This document shows positions 37,101-47,376 of a stretch of 64,000 nucleotides of DNA, piece by piece. Position 1 is the stretch's first letter; every line of letters begins with the position of its first letter. Under the pieces are notes generated by a model. The model saw only the letters and a program-made list of their open reading frames with translations. It had not been told where the DNA came from and did no database searches. The position numbers were made by a program, and so were the translations under genes. This stretch comes from Chrysopilus asiliformis (Eukaryota > Arthropoda > Insecta > Diptera > Rhagionidae), in assembly GCA_964034945.1 (NCBI GenBank), contig OZ035960.1, forward strand, positions 27,019,487 through 27,083,486. The letters are read 5' to 3'.

Positions 37101-38500
37101 ATCTAAACAAATTGTTAAATGAGATCTATTGAATAATTACTTCAGTGTTTCAATTAGTTTAATTGCGTATGTTGTAATTATGTGTTCCGAGGGTATTCAG
37201 CTCAATTTAATTTAGAATGTTGTAATTACTGTGTACATAACCATATAATAGATAAACAAATATTAATACTAATTTAATTGCCCCAAGAAAATTTTTGGTA
37301 AATCAAAATCTAATCGTCCGACAATAAGTTCAAATAATATTGCCTTTATGTGGACAAAGTTTTTAATATGTGCATTATCTTTCAAAAATATAATGAAGAG
37401 TTTAGTTTTATGATAGTGATTTGGTATTTTGGATTTTTCTGATTCTGAATAAAAGTGTTAAAACTGATTACATTTAACCAAACGAAAAAAATATAAACCA
37501 ATTTTAAAATTAAACTAGTTTGGCCTCATCATGGTCATTTAGCAAGGAACTAGCCTCTACGATGCTTACCTTAAAGTTATGACGTCACACACCATTGCTC
37601 GTGCAAATAAGTAAACAGCACGCTAGTATCAGACTTGGCCACTTTTACTGCGCAACATGACGAAAAACTGCGCAACTTGTATGCTGCAGTGTCTGAAGCC
37701 CTCTGCAACTTAGGAAATTGCGCGCTTTTTGAACCAGCCGCAGTATTTCTACATGCTGCGCAACCTAAAATGCAAGCTAATCAAGTTTCCCATACAGCCC
37801 TTTACAATTTTACCTGCTATGTCGTAAAGCAATCAACGGTTTTTAATGTGGTTTCTTCCATTGGATAGAATATTCTTTAGAGAGCATATAACTAAAAAAA
37901 TCATCATCTCCCCCGTTCTAACTGCCTGTCCTGCTATATTTGAAACCAGTGAACGAATTTTAAAGAATATTACATGAAAAAAATGTAATTAAAAATGTAC
38001 CCCTTACGTGTTATTTAGTAGAAAATTCCGACAACTAAGTAAGCTACAAAACATAACTTTGAATTTTAGTTTATTAAGAAAATATTTACCCAGGGGAAAG
38101 CGCAATGAACACTCAAAAGATAAAAACAATAAAAAAAATAACAACAGATTATCTTAAAATAAATTTATCAACCATCGGATATTGCCGGAGAAAAGGAATG
38201 CACTAAAAGGGACATAATTTATATTCGACTCAAATTACTTGGAACACCAAATTGCTTAATAATGATTGAAAAACTTGTTAGAATTTAATGAATAAATCAA
38301 AAATTCTTAGAGCAACCCCAAAATTGAAACAAGATTGATAAAAGATTCCTTTTTATTCCACAATTCCCGGAGTTGATGAAATTATTTCAAGAAAATCTCT
38401 TGTTATTTTTTCTATATTATTGTTATCTTATTATTGGTATCTTATTATTGAGAGATCACTGCGCAACAAATCGCATATTTTTAAATTGTGTGTAGCTCAA
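34173..38500. other. Gene-free stretch with repeat fragments
   Basis: It holds a LDR unit pair at about 35950-36100 and a repeat segment at 36735-36825 that represents the empty form of the insertion site at 13260. A 21-base phrase, GAATGCACTAAAAGGGACAT plus one base, occurs at about 37028 and again at 38197. Frames at 36154-36369 and 37635-37868 have no recognisable domain. I do not call them genes, although the second has balanced composition. Confidence 0.4.
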
Positions 38501-38507
38501 TCACAAT

Positions 38508-38981
38508 CAGGGTATTCACAGTCCTCTTTTAATTTTCGGTATTCGGTGTTTTCGGTAATATTAAAAGACTGAAAATATTTTGCTGTGAACATCCCACAGC
38601 ACAGATTTGAGAACAGCGCTTTTATTGGATACGTGACCAAATCATGAACTGCGAATTTGATTGTCACATAGCTTTAAATCCATTTTTGATGTATTCTTTT
38701 GAATTTCTATTGTGGCAACGGCTATCAAAATTGAAAAAAATTGCAGTCCGATGAGATAACCAGCGAGAAAATTTGACAACTAAAAACATTACTCGCGGTT
38801 GATTCTTGATAGCGAATAACCGGGCCGGAAAACACGACTCAAGGCATGTCTACAATTACCGAATCCGGTAATTCATTTTTACATGAACCAAGTTACCGTC
38901 TCGGTAAAAATCTGTTAAATTTGACTGAATTACCGAGCGGTAAATTTACCCGCAATTTAAAAGAGGACTGTGAATACCCTG
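38508..38981 (-). mobile_element. CAGGGTATTCACAG-type inverted-repeat element, copy 2
   Basis: It is inverted relative to 24871-25360. The termini CAGGGTATTCACAGTCCTCT and AGAGGACTGTGAATACCCTG are perfect, with AAT on both outer sides. It is slightly shorter than copy 1 (474 versus 490 bp). The 90-codon frame starting inside it is not a gene. Confidence 0.85.
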
Positions 38982-38989
38982 AATGTTTT

Positions 38990-39055
38990 TTTTTTGTTAT
39001 TTTTAAAAGGAAAATTTTTGTTATTTTTAAAAGGAAAATTTTTGTTGTTTTTAAA
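38990..39055. repeat. 24-bp tandem repeat, about 2.7 copies
   Basis: The unit TTGTTATTTTTAAAAGGAAA plus ATTT repeats directly after the right end of the preceding element. Confidence 0.9.
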
Positions 39056-39461
39056 GTAAGCATGTTGGTAAGGGAAAAGTGGGCGCGAAGTAGACTTTTT
39101 TACGAAAATGCGATTTGAAATAAGAACTTTTACTGTATTAAGTATTTCTTTTTAGGCTTTTCCGGATGCTCCTCCCCACTCACCATACTTTTTCGTAACT
39201 ATTTGTAGGCGTTTGAAGTTTAGTAGGTACATTCATTACTTTACCCCAGAACCCCTCTATCCATCCATAAAAATGTGATGTATGTTGTGGTCAGCTTCTT
39301 ACTGTAATTAAAAATGAGGTCGTCAAACGTTTTTGACCCAAGACTTCGGGATGATTTCTAGACTTCTTGTCGATATCCTCCTTACTAGAATTTTTGGGTT
39401 ATGGCAAGTGCCACTAAAAGTGTATCTGAAACAGGCACACACTGCCTGCTGAGTGGTGTTA

Positions 39462-39914
39462 AGCCTGTAACAGATTGACCGGCAGTAGCAGTGGCAGCAA
39501 AATGTTCTGATTGGCTGAAATCCGACAACATGGCGACACATGCAGTGAAAATATTTTTGCTGCTCGGTCATCTCAAATCCTAATTTTGCTGCATGTGCGC
39601 ATGCAGCAAATTTTAGTGAGGTTAGGTTCTTCAAAAAAAGTGCCAAACGATATAAAAACATTTGACAGCTAAAAGAAAAAATCAACTCAGTTTCTTTGAA
39701 GACTTAGTGTGTGCTTAATATTAGTTTTTATTAAAAATGGAGGAGAAATTGATTAACAAAAAAACAAAAAAAACTGAATTTGATCTGAAATCTGAGACAC
39801 TAGTAACCGAATGTCAAAATGTTGCTGCCACTGCATGTGAAATCCAATGTGTTTCAACGAACAGCATTTCTCTATTTACTGCTACTGCTACTGCCGGTCA
39901 GTCTGTTACGGGCT
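39462..39914. mobile_element. TTA-flanked inverted-repeat element (PIF/Harbinger-like)
   Basis: The termini AGCCTGTAACAGATTGACCG and CGGTCAGTCTGTTACGGGCT are near-complements, with TTA on both sides (39459-39461 and 39915-39917). The terminal AGCC...GGGCT and TTA duplication match the element at 13263-13431, suggesting related families. The interior is GCAGTAGCAG/CTGCTACTGC-rich at the ends. Frames of 120 codons (39323-39685 minus) and 67 codons (39737-39940 plus) run across the boundaries and are not genes. Confidence 0.85.
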
Positions 39915-40004
39915 TTAAAGTGGCGACTTTTATGGAATAACGAATTCTTGGAAATATTTAGAATATGTAGGTACTCCAATTGGCACTCTGGGACCATTTA
40001 TCTT

Positions 40005-40275
40005 AATATATAAAATCGTTGGTGCGTATGTTCGTCTGATCATCACGGCTGAACCACTGAAGCTATCCACCTCATATTCACACCATATGTTCATGTGGTG
40101 CTCCGATCGGTTTTTGTTTGCAAAAGACCCCGGTAGGTGGCGCTGGGGTCGAGTTCGAATTTCGAAAATTCGTATTTATGGACCAAATTCAAATTCACAA
40201 CATATAACACTTAAATAAAGATTAAAATGTTGATAAAATTTAAACCCGATAGGTGGCGCTGGGGTCGAGATATTA
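40005..40275 (+). repeat. Possible Helitron-like fragment with internal duplication
   Basis: ATATATAAAATCGTTGGTGC followed by GTTCGTCTGATCATCACGGC and TGAACCACTGAAG resembles the head of the block at 7640. A GGTGGCGCTGGGGTCGAG phrase occurs twice (about 40137 and 40254). No terminal structure is visible. It ends where the next CCGT-core repeat begins. Confidence 0.35.
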
Positions 40276-40283
40276 ACGAAAAT

Positions 40284-40764
40284 GTACTCCAATCGGATTT
40301 TGATGTATGGGAGTTTTATGTAGAATCATATCTCAAATAACTTTTGTTCATGAACTTTTTTGATAAGATGCACCGTTTTTGAGATATTCGCAAAAAATGT
40401 TTTCGTTCGTATGACGGGTACCCCCCCCTAATGGTCCATTTCTGCCCATTAACGAACTTAGCCTCGCATTTTACGAATCTGCGTAAAATTTCAAGTTATA
40501 GTTTTTCGTTCGTATGGGGGGTACTCCCGCTAAGGGTCCATTTTTGCCCATAAACGAACTTAGCCTTGCATTTTACGAAAAACCAATCTGCGCAAAATTT
40601 CAAGTCTCTAGCTCAATCCGTGCGCCCGCAATCCGCGCCACAGACGAACGGACGGGCGAAAACACACTGGTGTAATTCATTTTTCTGTGTGATGACGGGA
40701 TCTTGGCGTTACAAACGGTAAGGCAAATCTAATATACCCTTTGGTTTCACCATACGGATATAAA
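40284..40764 (-). repeat. CCGT-core dispersed repeat, subfamily E, copy 3 (inverted)
   Basis: It matches the 32824-33403 copy but lacks the outer AATTGCCA part and has almost no CCGT tract (only ACGAACGGACGGGCG). It contains a direct duplication of about 105 bp: the segments near 40399-40496 and 40500-40605 both read GTTCGTATG..GGGTAC to AAAATTTCAAGT. Confidence 0.8.
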
Positions 40765-40766
40765 AA

Positions 40767-41176
40767 CAGTATTTTTCGCAGTATAAATTTTATTCAATGA
40801 AAATTTGTGTCTTTGCTCTTAATTTCGACATTTTTATTCTTTTAAATTAACAATGGAAAGCAAAATTAAAGTAACGCGTTCTGAAGAAGGATAAATAATG
40901 ACAAGACAGTAATCGATGGGGAAAGGAAGAAGCGAATCTATATGACAAGTTGCCATCAATACTTTGCTGTTCGTCGTTTGAATGTATTTACACTTGCCAT
41001 GTGTTGCTACTGTTTTGTGTTGCCACTGACGTTTTGCATTGCTATTAATAAATTTGAATTTCGAAACGTTAAAGAATTAAAGTTTTCTGAGTATTTAAAT
41101 ACAGTATTTTGGGGAAAAAAGCAGTAATGCAGTATTGGAGTCTGAAAAACAATATAATACTGCGAAAAACAGTATT
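40767..41176. repeat. Imperfect inverted repeat around a gene-free segment
   Basis: CAGTATTTTTCGCAGTAT (40767) and ATACTGCGAAAAACAGTA (about 41157) are near-complements. It could be a short element inserted beside the repeat ending at 40764. No target duplication is evident. Confidence 0.3.
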
Positions 41177-41267
41177 ATTGATCCAACGGGAAAAACAATG
41201 CGGAATGAGAAACAACATGGAATAAAATGGAAAATAAAAATAAAAATCAAATAGGGTTGCGTAATAA

Positions 41268-41704
41268 ATCGCGGTAATCAAACACGGTAATGTAAGGTTA
41301 AAATTCGCAAGAAGATATGAGAATAAAATAATATACATCACAAATAAAAATGTAAAACAATATAATGTACTAAGTAACTTAGGTAACACTTTAGATTTAC
41401 CAATAGTTAAAAAGAAAATAGATGTATATGGATGGTATAACTTCAATGGAATCAGAATTAGACAAAACGATGATAAAATTTTAACAGATTGGTATGTAAA
41501 AAATTATGATACAGGCAGAACCATTAATTGGAGTTCTACTATACCCAATACAATAAAATTCTATACATTAAGACAGGAAATAAAAGATGTAATGATAAAT
41601 TCAGGAAATGAGATATTAAAAATGAACAATTTAAGATACATTCTAGCTTTATAAAAAATATAGATGAAAAAAGTCCATGCCCTCTCAGATTTCGCTGGGT
41701 ATAG
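41268..41704 (+). pseudogene. Penelope-like element reverse transcriptase fragment (frame-shifted)
   Basis: A stop-free frame of 128 codons runs from 41268 to the stop at 41652-41654 without a usable start. At about 41600 the plausible coding continues in another frame to a stop at 41702-41704. The central part has ILTDWYVKNYDTGRTINW (41478-41531). The pattern DW[YF].K...[ST]GR.[IL]N followed by a Ser/Pro segment is what I recognise from the end of the Penelope-like reverse transcriptase domain. The catalytic YADD region and the GIY-YIG endonuclease are absent, so this is a truncated, broken relic. The first 60 codons are not recognised. The ribozyme-like fold 45 bp downstream supports the assignment. 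Codons are strongly A-rich. The class is inferred from one motif, and a protein profile search would decide. Confidence 0.5.
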
Positions 41705-41748
41705 TTTTAATTTAGCGTAAAAAACGCTCAAAATTTCCCGATAGAACC

Positions 41749-41792
41749 TTGTACTGATGCGTGTCCTGGCAAGGCACGAAACGCGTCTACAA
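41749..41792 (+). ncRNA. Hammerhead ribozyme-like motif (type I, minimal stem III)
   Basis: The order of parts is: stem I 5' strand TTGTA (41749-41753); CTGATG (41754-41759); one base C at core position 9; stem II GTGTCC (41761-41766), loop TGGCAA, GGCAC (41773-41777) with one bulged T; GAAA (41778-41781); a zero-loop stem III ACG/CGT (41781-41786); C17 (41787), giving a GTC cleavage triplet; and stem I 3' strand TACAA (41788-41792), complementary to TTGTA. All three helices and both conserved strands sit at the right distances. The one core deviation is C instead of A at position 9, and stem II has a one-base bulge, so this copy may be slow or inactive. Hammerheads with very short stem III are known from terminal repeats of Penelope-like elements, which fits the fragment just upstream. 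Confidence 0.65.
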
Positions 41793-42410
41793 AAGCCAAC
41801 TGCCTTAACGGCAAAAAGTACCAAAAAATGGTAAATCAATCGAAAAAATGGGAGTAAGGGAAGTATATCCTTATAATTTCAGAGAAGTAATATTGAATAA
41901 TCAATTGAGTAAAATATCTGTGAAAATTCAAGTGTTAGAATGAATATCGGATAAATTCTGTGAATACTTTATTTAAGAATTAAAAATATTACAAGAATTC
42001 CAACTAAAAATAAGAAGATCCTCTAAAATAACGTAAAGAAATTTAAAAAGTGTAGAAATAGCATAAAAAAGTGTAAATAAAGTGGAAAGTTCATGAAAAG
42101 GACGCCATAATGCGAAATTTAAAAGTTCAAAGAAACGTCAAACACGAATTTAAGAACGTGTTTACATGTAAATCAAAAATGAACCTAAATATACGGGTCG
42201 GATAACAAACACAAAAAATAGAGTAAAATAGAGTACTAAAATTAAATCGGAATACTCATATCGAAAACCAACTTAAGAAATAAATAAAATTAAAGTAATA
42301 CCCTCGTGTGATTTTGAAATCGGATTAAAGTGTTAAACGCAAATAAAGTGCAAAAACGTCCAACATTTGACGTTTCTCAACTAGTATACTCTATATGATA
42401 TAGCATATAA
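41793..42410. other. Gene-free stretch, possibly Penelope-like terminal repeat or leader
   Basis: It follows the ribozyme motif and includes a small stem GCCTTAACGGC-like (41802). No long frame is present. It may be the non-coding part of the same Penelope-like element, but there is no second copy in this window to test that. Confidence 0.3.
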
Positions 42411-43500
42411 GAGTATATTAGATTTAGTATACCGTTTGTAACCCATCCAACCAATCGTCGGACACAAAAATGAACTACACTAGGGTGTTTGGGACGACAG
42501 TGTTTGGAAGATATTGATTTTCGCATGTCTGTCTGTTCGGTTGTTCATTTGTCTGTTTGTTCGTCTATCTGTCTGTCCTTGAACACCCGAACTTTCGGCA
42601 AGATTGAGCCACAGACTTGAAATTTTGCATAGTTCCGTTTCTCCTAAATGGCAAGGCTAAGTTCTTGATCAGGCAAAATCGGACCATTCCTTTCCCTCTC
42701 CCTCAAACAAAAGGAACAATTTTTCACAATTTTCTCAGAAACGGTGCGTGGTATCTATACATCAAAATCCAGATGGACAAATCCAGTCCCCCTCATCCAT
42801 ACAATTTGAATACTTTTTTTTCTATTTTCTCGAACAGTGTCAAAAAATGTGTTTGTGTGTAAAAAATGAGTATACATCAAAATTCAATCGGCGCAATTCT
42901 TCCTCCCTCTCCAATACAAATAGATTTTTTTTGACAAAAATCATGTCTGCCCTCATATAGAGTATTTAACGATTGTCCTTTTGCAATTGTAGCTTTTTTT
43001 AAGGGGGTAAGGCCTGTAAAAAGTGAAAAAAACGGATTTTTTTATTCTCTTTTCATATGATACACTAATTTCCTCACAGAACGCCATAAACCGCAGATCT
43101 CTATGACAACTAGAACGAATATTAAAGTGGTCAAGGTCAGGGGTTACAGGCCGGCCGCTCGGTAACCCGACCCACCTACAGCAGTTATCCGTCCCCTGGC
43201 AACACTAGCTAACAAAACAGCTGTGAAAATGTCAAACCACCTGCCATTTTTTGAAATATGGATTGTAGACCGTCAAGAATTATCACACAAAATAACAAAA
43301 AAGTTTCACATGGTCTGTAGATAACAGTTTTCACAGAATAAAAAACAACTAGCTAAAAATATGTAATTTGGCATAAATAAAATGTGTGCAAAATTTGATT
43401 AACATACGATAAGTGGTTTCTGAGAAAACGGGTTATTTGTCTTCCATAAGACACAATGTTAAACAGACTTGCGGCCTTACCTTCTTAAATTTTTATATAA
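42411..43500 (+). repeat. CCGT-core dispersed repeat, subfamily F, copy 2 (split)
   Basis: It matches 3862-4590. It is interrupted at 43003-43484 by a TTAA-flanked element. The flanks join as AGCTTTTTTTTTAA..ATTTTTATATAAA, paralleling AGCTTTTCTTAAGTTTAAATA in the uninterrupted copy. The CTGT tract is short (about 42528-42575). Confidence 0.7.
43003..43484. mobile_element. TTAA-flanked inverted-repeat element nested in a repeat
   Basis: The termini GGGGGTAAGGCC and GGCCTTACCTTC are near-complements, with TTAA on both sides (42999-43002 and 43485-43488). The subterminal CTGTAAAAAG and AACAGACTTG blocks differ. It is 482 bp with no coding capacity, and is inserted in subfamily F copy 2. A TTAA target points to a piggyBac or Kolobok type. 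Confidence 0.75.
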
Positions 43501-45968
43501 ATCTATGATGATTGGATGCACAGCACATTCTCCAATATTTAGTAATCTTTTCAAATCACAACAAAAACATTCCTGGTATGAAAATATTTTCATCCATTTT
43601 GTTGATTACATATTAAAATATCTAATATCCCAAACTTAAAGCTCAATACCTAAAATAATCCAATTTCACCTTTTCACTAACGGAATTCCATTTTTTATAC
43701 AGATTATCTTTACTACAAACAAGCCTTTTTTCAAATCATTGAACGCTATTTATTGAAAAAAAATCCTTGAAAAAAGCTTCTTATCGGCTGAAAATTTTAA
43801 CTATAGATATTCCTTCATGAAAAGATGAAAATTCTTTGACGATTCAATTCCAGAGCTATCTATACATTTTGCATAGAAGGCGATAAGTGAACTTAATCTA
43901 AATAAGATTTTACTCGTTTTCCACTTACTTATGCACGAGCATTTTGTTATTTTCTTTTCATTTCTACAACATCCATACGTCACTAATGCATTTCCATTTA
44001 CTGTGTATGCGCTTTCGTTCGAAGAAAACCTTCAGTTAATCGAAATTTTGCATTCAACCAAATAACAAGAAATAAGATGAAGTCTTTTGAAATGAACATT
44101 CTTTAATACAAGATACTTTGGAAACTGCTACACAATACATATCACACATATCTTGGTCAGACGGGACATATTTGTAGGTAGTATAAAATCAGATGAAATG
44201 TGAAAAGATACAACAACGAAATAAGTGTAGCTGAGAAAGTTTTGCAGGGATAAATTCTTATTTTTTTTTTGATCTATATTGGAGTCAAGTGAAGCTGCGA
44301 AAACAGAAACATCACCAGTTAGATAAACATGAAAACAACAACAAAAAGGGAGCCAACTATAAATACCTAAAATCCACACTTTCCCCATAGAGGAAATCCA
44401 GAATGCATGGGAAAAATGAGATACCTTACGCTACGAAAGAAAAAAAATCTAAACTGTTTAAGAAAAAGAGCAAATAATATAAAGTGAATTCACACAGGAT
44501 AAAAGGAACGAGAAAAGGATTCATCTGAGCTGGGATAGGACGCTTCTGGAAGTGCTATTTTTTACTCCCGATTTTTAGCACCAACTTTTTTCGCACCTTT
44601 TACCAGGTAAGAACACACAGCAGTTAAAGTTGCGCCAGCATTTGTCTGGTTGATTTTCCTCCTGATGCGATGGTTGGTTCCTAGCCTTGATTCCAATTCC
44701 TGGTCCTGGTCTGGCTTCTGCCATCGTATTTCCTATTTTGACTGAAATTTATTGAAAAAGTTTTCCCATTCGTTTAGTTTAAAGGTGAGCAGATGTATTT
44801 CATCAATATTGTATTTACTTCGATTTATGGCTTCACATATGCTTCACATAGATATGTAGATGGATTTATAGATAGCCAACCATTATAAATATGTATGAAT
44901 TTGTACAAAAGAGAGAATATTTTTACTACTATTTAACTAAATAGATATGTATGTGTGTGTGTATGGTGTGGATTTTGGATAAATAAATACACAGTAAGGT
45001 AGGACAGGAGTTGAGAATTCGTTACCGTGAAAAATTTCAGCAGACACATGTCCTACTTTCACATATTTTACAGTTAAGGAAACATCAACGATGCACAATC
45101 GAAACGCCATACTTTGCCACATCCTTATTGCTAAATCTACTATACGGATAAGGGGGAAAAAAACTGTACCAACACAAGGAAAATAAAAACAAAACTTTCA
45201 TACGTAATATAAATGGATATTTGAACTGTTTCGCATATGAACGTATCGAAAAAGTTTAGTGTGCTACTTGTACAATATATATTAACTTTATCAGCGAATA
45301 TTCAAGAAGCTTTTTGTTTGAAAATAAGGAAAAATTCTATAAGTCGGTAAGTACATATGAGTGTACATACATAAAAGCAAACTTTTAGCTTTTCCCGTAG
45401 CTTTAGTAAAAATGATAATATAATATGGGGTAAAAACGGCAGGGTTATGGTTGGTGTTATTTCCCAACAGAAGCTTACAGAAACTTAAAAACTTCTTTCG
45501 AACAATTTTTCAATATTTATGTTATTTTGTACATCGTATTTGCATACATCTTGCAAACTATCGGAGAATCCTTCAAGTGAAAAATGTTGAAAGTTGTTCG
45601 TATTTGGCTTCTTTCTTTGTATATTCGAGAGTTTTTGATACATTGATCGATCAGAAAGTGTCACACATGTTTGATTTCAAATTTTTTACCTTTCTTACAT
45701 ATAACCGAAACCGCACTTCCCCGGACCATAGACCCATCGACTCAGTTCGATGAGTCCGCAACATGTCTGTAAGTGTGTGAGTGTGTTTGTTCGTGTGTAT
45801 GCATATAGCGAAATTTCTAAGATCGTACCCCTTAAACGATTTTGCCCCGTTTTTTGCATTCCAAAGAAACACCTGAAGAAAACGTACCGTTTTCGAGAAA
45901 ATCGTTTCTATTTGTATGGGAGACGGGGAAGAGGTGATTCAATTTTTCACTCTTTTTACTTTCCCCTT
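43501..45968. other. Gene-free stretch
   Basis: No frame with a recognisable motif. There is a GT-rich microsatellite-like run at about 44948-44968. A segment near 45880-45968 (ATTTGTATGGGAG, CACTCTTTTTACTTTCCCC) looks like the start of a dispersed repeat that the next element interrupts. Confidence 0.4.
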
Positions 45969-45971
45969 CTA

Positions 45972-46243
45972 CACTCAGAAAAATGGAGGCTAACTCGACG
46001 ACCTACATACGGCGTAATTGGCCTCGGGCAGGCGCGCGTTCGCCTGCATGTGGGCAAGTAAAACTGAGTTGACCTGTGGTCGGAGAAATTCTGAAATTAA
46101 GCCACCAGCAGGTGAAGTAGGGCATTGGAAGCTGCACGAGTTGACCTTAGATAGGTTAACTCTGACCGCTAGCTGGCTTACAGACACCTCTGTAAGGTCA
46201 GAGTTAACCTGACAAAAAGTTGACCTGGACATTTTTCTGAGTG
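45972..46243. mobile_element. TA-flanked miniature inverted-repeat element, copy 2
   Basis: It is inverted relative to 2625-2908, with the same CACTCAGAAAAATG termini and TA at both edges. It has inserted in the head of an LDR-type repeat: the joined flanks (CCCCTTCTA/GAGGGAACAT..TTGACGGAGACC) parallel 49894-49930. The right part holds an extra inverted pair, GGTTAACTCTGACC and GGTCAGAGTTAACC (46156 and 46196). Confidence 0.9.
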
Positions 46244-46245
46244 TA

Positions 46246-46790
46246 GAGGGAACATATTGACGGAGACCGAGTCGAGAACGGGGGTTGAAATAAATTGAAA
46301 ACATAAAACCTAATATGGTTTATACATATTTCTAACAGTTCTCAACATATTTAAAAAAAAAAATTTTAAGTTTTGAAACTATGCGCTATTATGAAAAAAA
46401 TCCATATAACAAAATTCAAAGGAAATACCATTTCCTTTTTTTCTTTTTTTTGCGTATCTTTAATGGTTCTCAAAATATTAGAAAAAATATTTTTTTTATT
46501 GTACATATTTTTTCCTGAAACTGAATATTGCGGAGAAAAGTTTTGTGTTGATCACACCTGATTTTTTTTTAAAAAATGCCGTTTTTTGAAATTTTTTGGA
46601 AAATTAAACGTTTTTACTAAAAAATGAATATAACAAGATTTAAAGGATATAAAATTTTCTGCAATTTTTGCTTTAAAGGTTTTTTTTTGTATCTCTAACG
46701 GTTCTCAAGATATTTGGAAAAAATCAGCTTTTTGAAAATCTCTGGAAAACTTTGCACTTTTATAAAAAAAAAAAATGGAAATAATGAAAC
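46246..46790 (+). repeat. LDR-type repeat body
   Basis: GACGGAGACCGAGTCGAGAACGG-type text (46259) is followed by three degenerate copies of a unit with AAAGGATATAAAATTTTC and TCTCTAACGGTTCTCAAGATAT (about 46325-46370, 46420-46480 and 46635-46720). The unit is also seen at 50530-50640. It is non-coding. Confidence 0.55.
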
Positions 46791-47260
46791 TTGCGTGTGC
46801 ATGAAAAATGTGGTCCGCGTTTGCATTGAAGAGATTTCGACTTACCCAGATTCATTTTGTATGATCTTTCAAATCGCGGGTGTTTGAAAAATGTTCGGCT
46901 CATACAGGTTTTACTGTAGTTGTTTAATTTTAGTGCCTAATTGTTAAGAAATCTTCATGTGGTTCGTATACTTAAGCCGGTAACGGAGTACCTTTCAATA
47001 ATGGTACCAATATTATCCATCAAAATTCCCTTCTATCTACATTTACAGTTTTTTTAAACTGACTTTTAGTTTGGAGGAAAATGAAACTGCTACTTTTAAT
47101 TCTACCTTACCCTACCCAAAAAAAAAAAATTTGAAAATAAAAACGTAACAGAAAGGAAAAAAAAACAGAACTCTTTGTTTGGAATCTCAACTCGGTTCTT
47201 GAAAGTCCTTCGCTCTACCGACCACACCATCGGCGCATTTTTAAAATCGCGGTTAACAGT

Positions 47261-47376
47261 AGGCGCGTTTAGACCGGTGCTAAGTTGGCTGTTCTTTTCA
47301 ATGTAGCACCGGTATGAGTGCATTCTACTTCAGCAATACCTGCCAGCTTAGCTGCGGTATCGGTCTAACCGCGCCC
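47261..47376. mobile_element. Very short inverted-repeat element
   Basis: GGCGCGTTTAGACCGGTGCT and the complementary GGTATCGGTCTAACCGCGCC bound about 115 bp, with a possible CAGT duplication at the flanks. Inner arms TAAGTTGGCTG and CCAGCTTAG also pair. It is too short to code. Confidence 0.6.

Noticed and set aside
37635..37868. 77-codon frame with balanced composition
   Set aside because: No domain, no splice or promoter context, and length expected by chance. It is kept only as a note in the surrounding stretch.
39323..39940. 120-codon minus frame and 67-codon plus frame
   Set aside because: They straddle or lie within the TTA-flanked element at 39462-39914, show no domain, and cross its boundary.
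41069..41446. 125-codon minus frame with many hydrophobic residues
   Set aside because: It is the complement of the A-rich Penelope-like coding fragment, where poly-A coding gives Phe/Leu-rich antisense. It has no signal peptide logic or homology.
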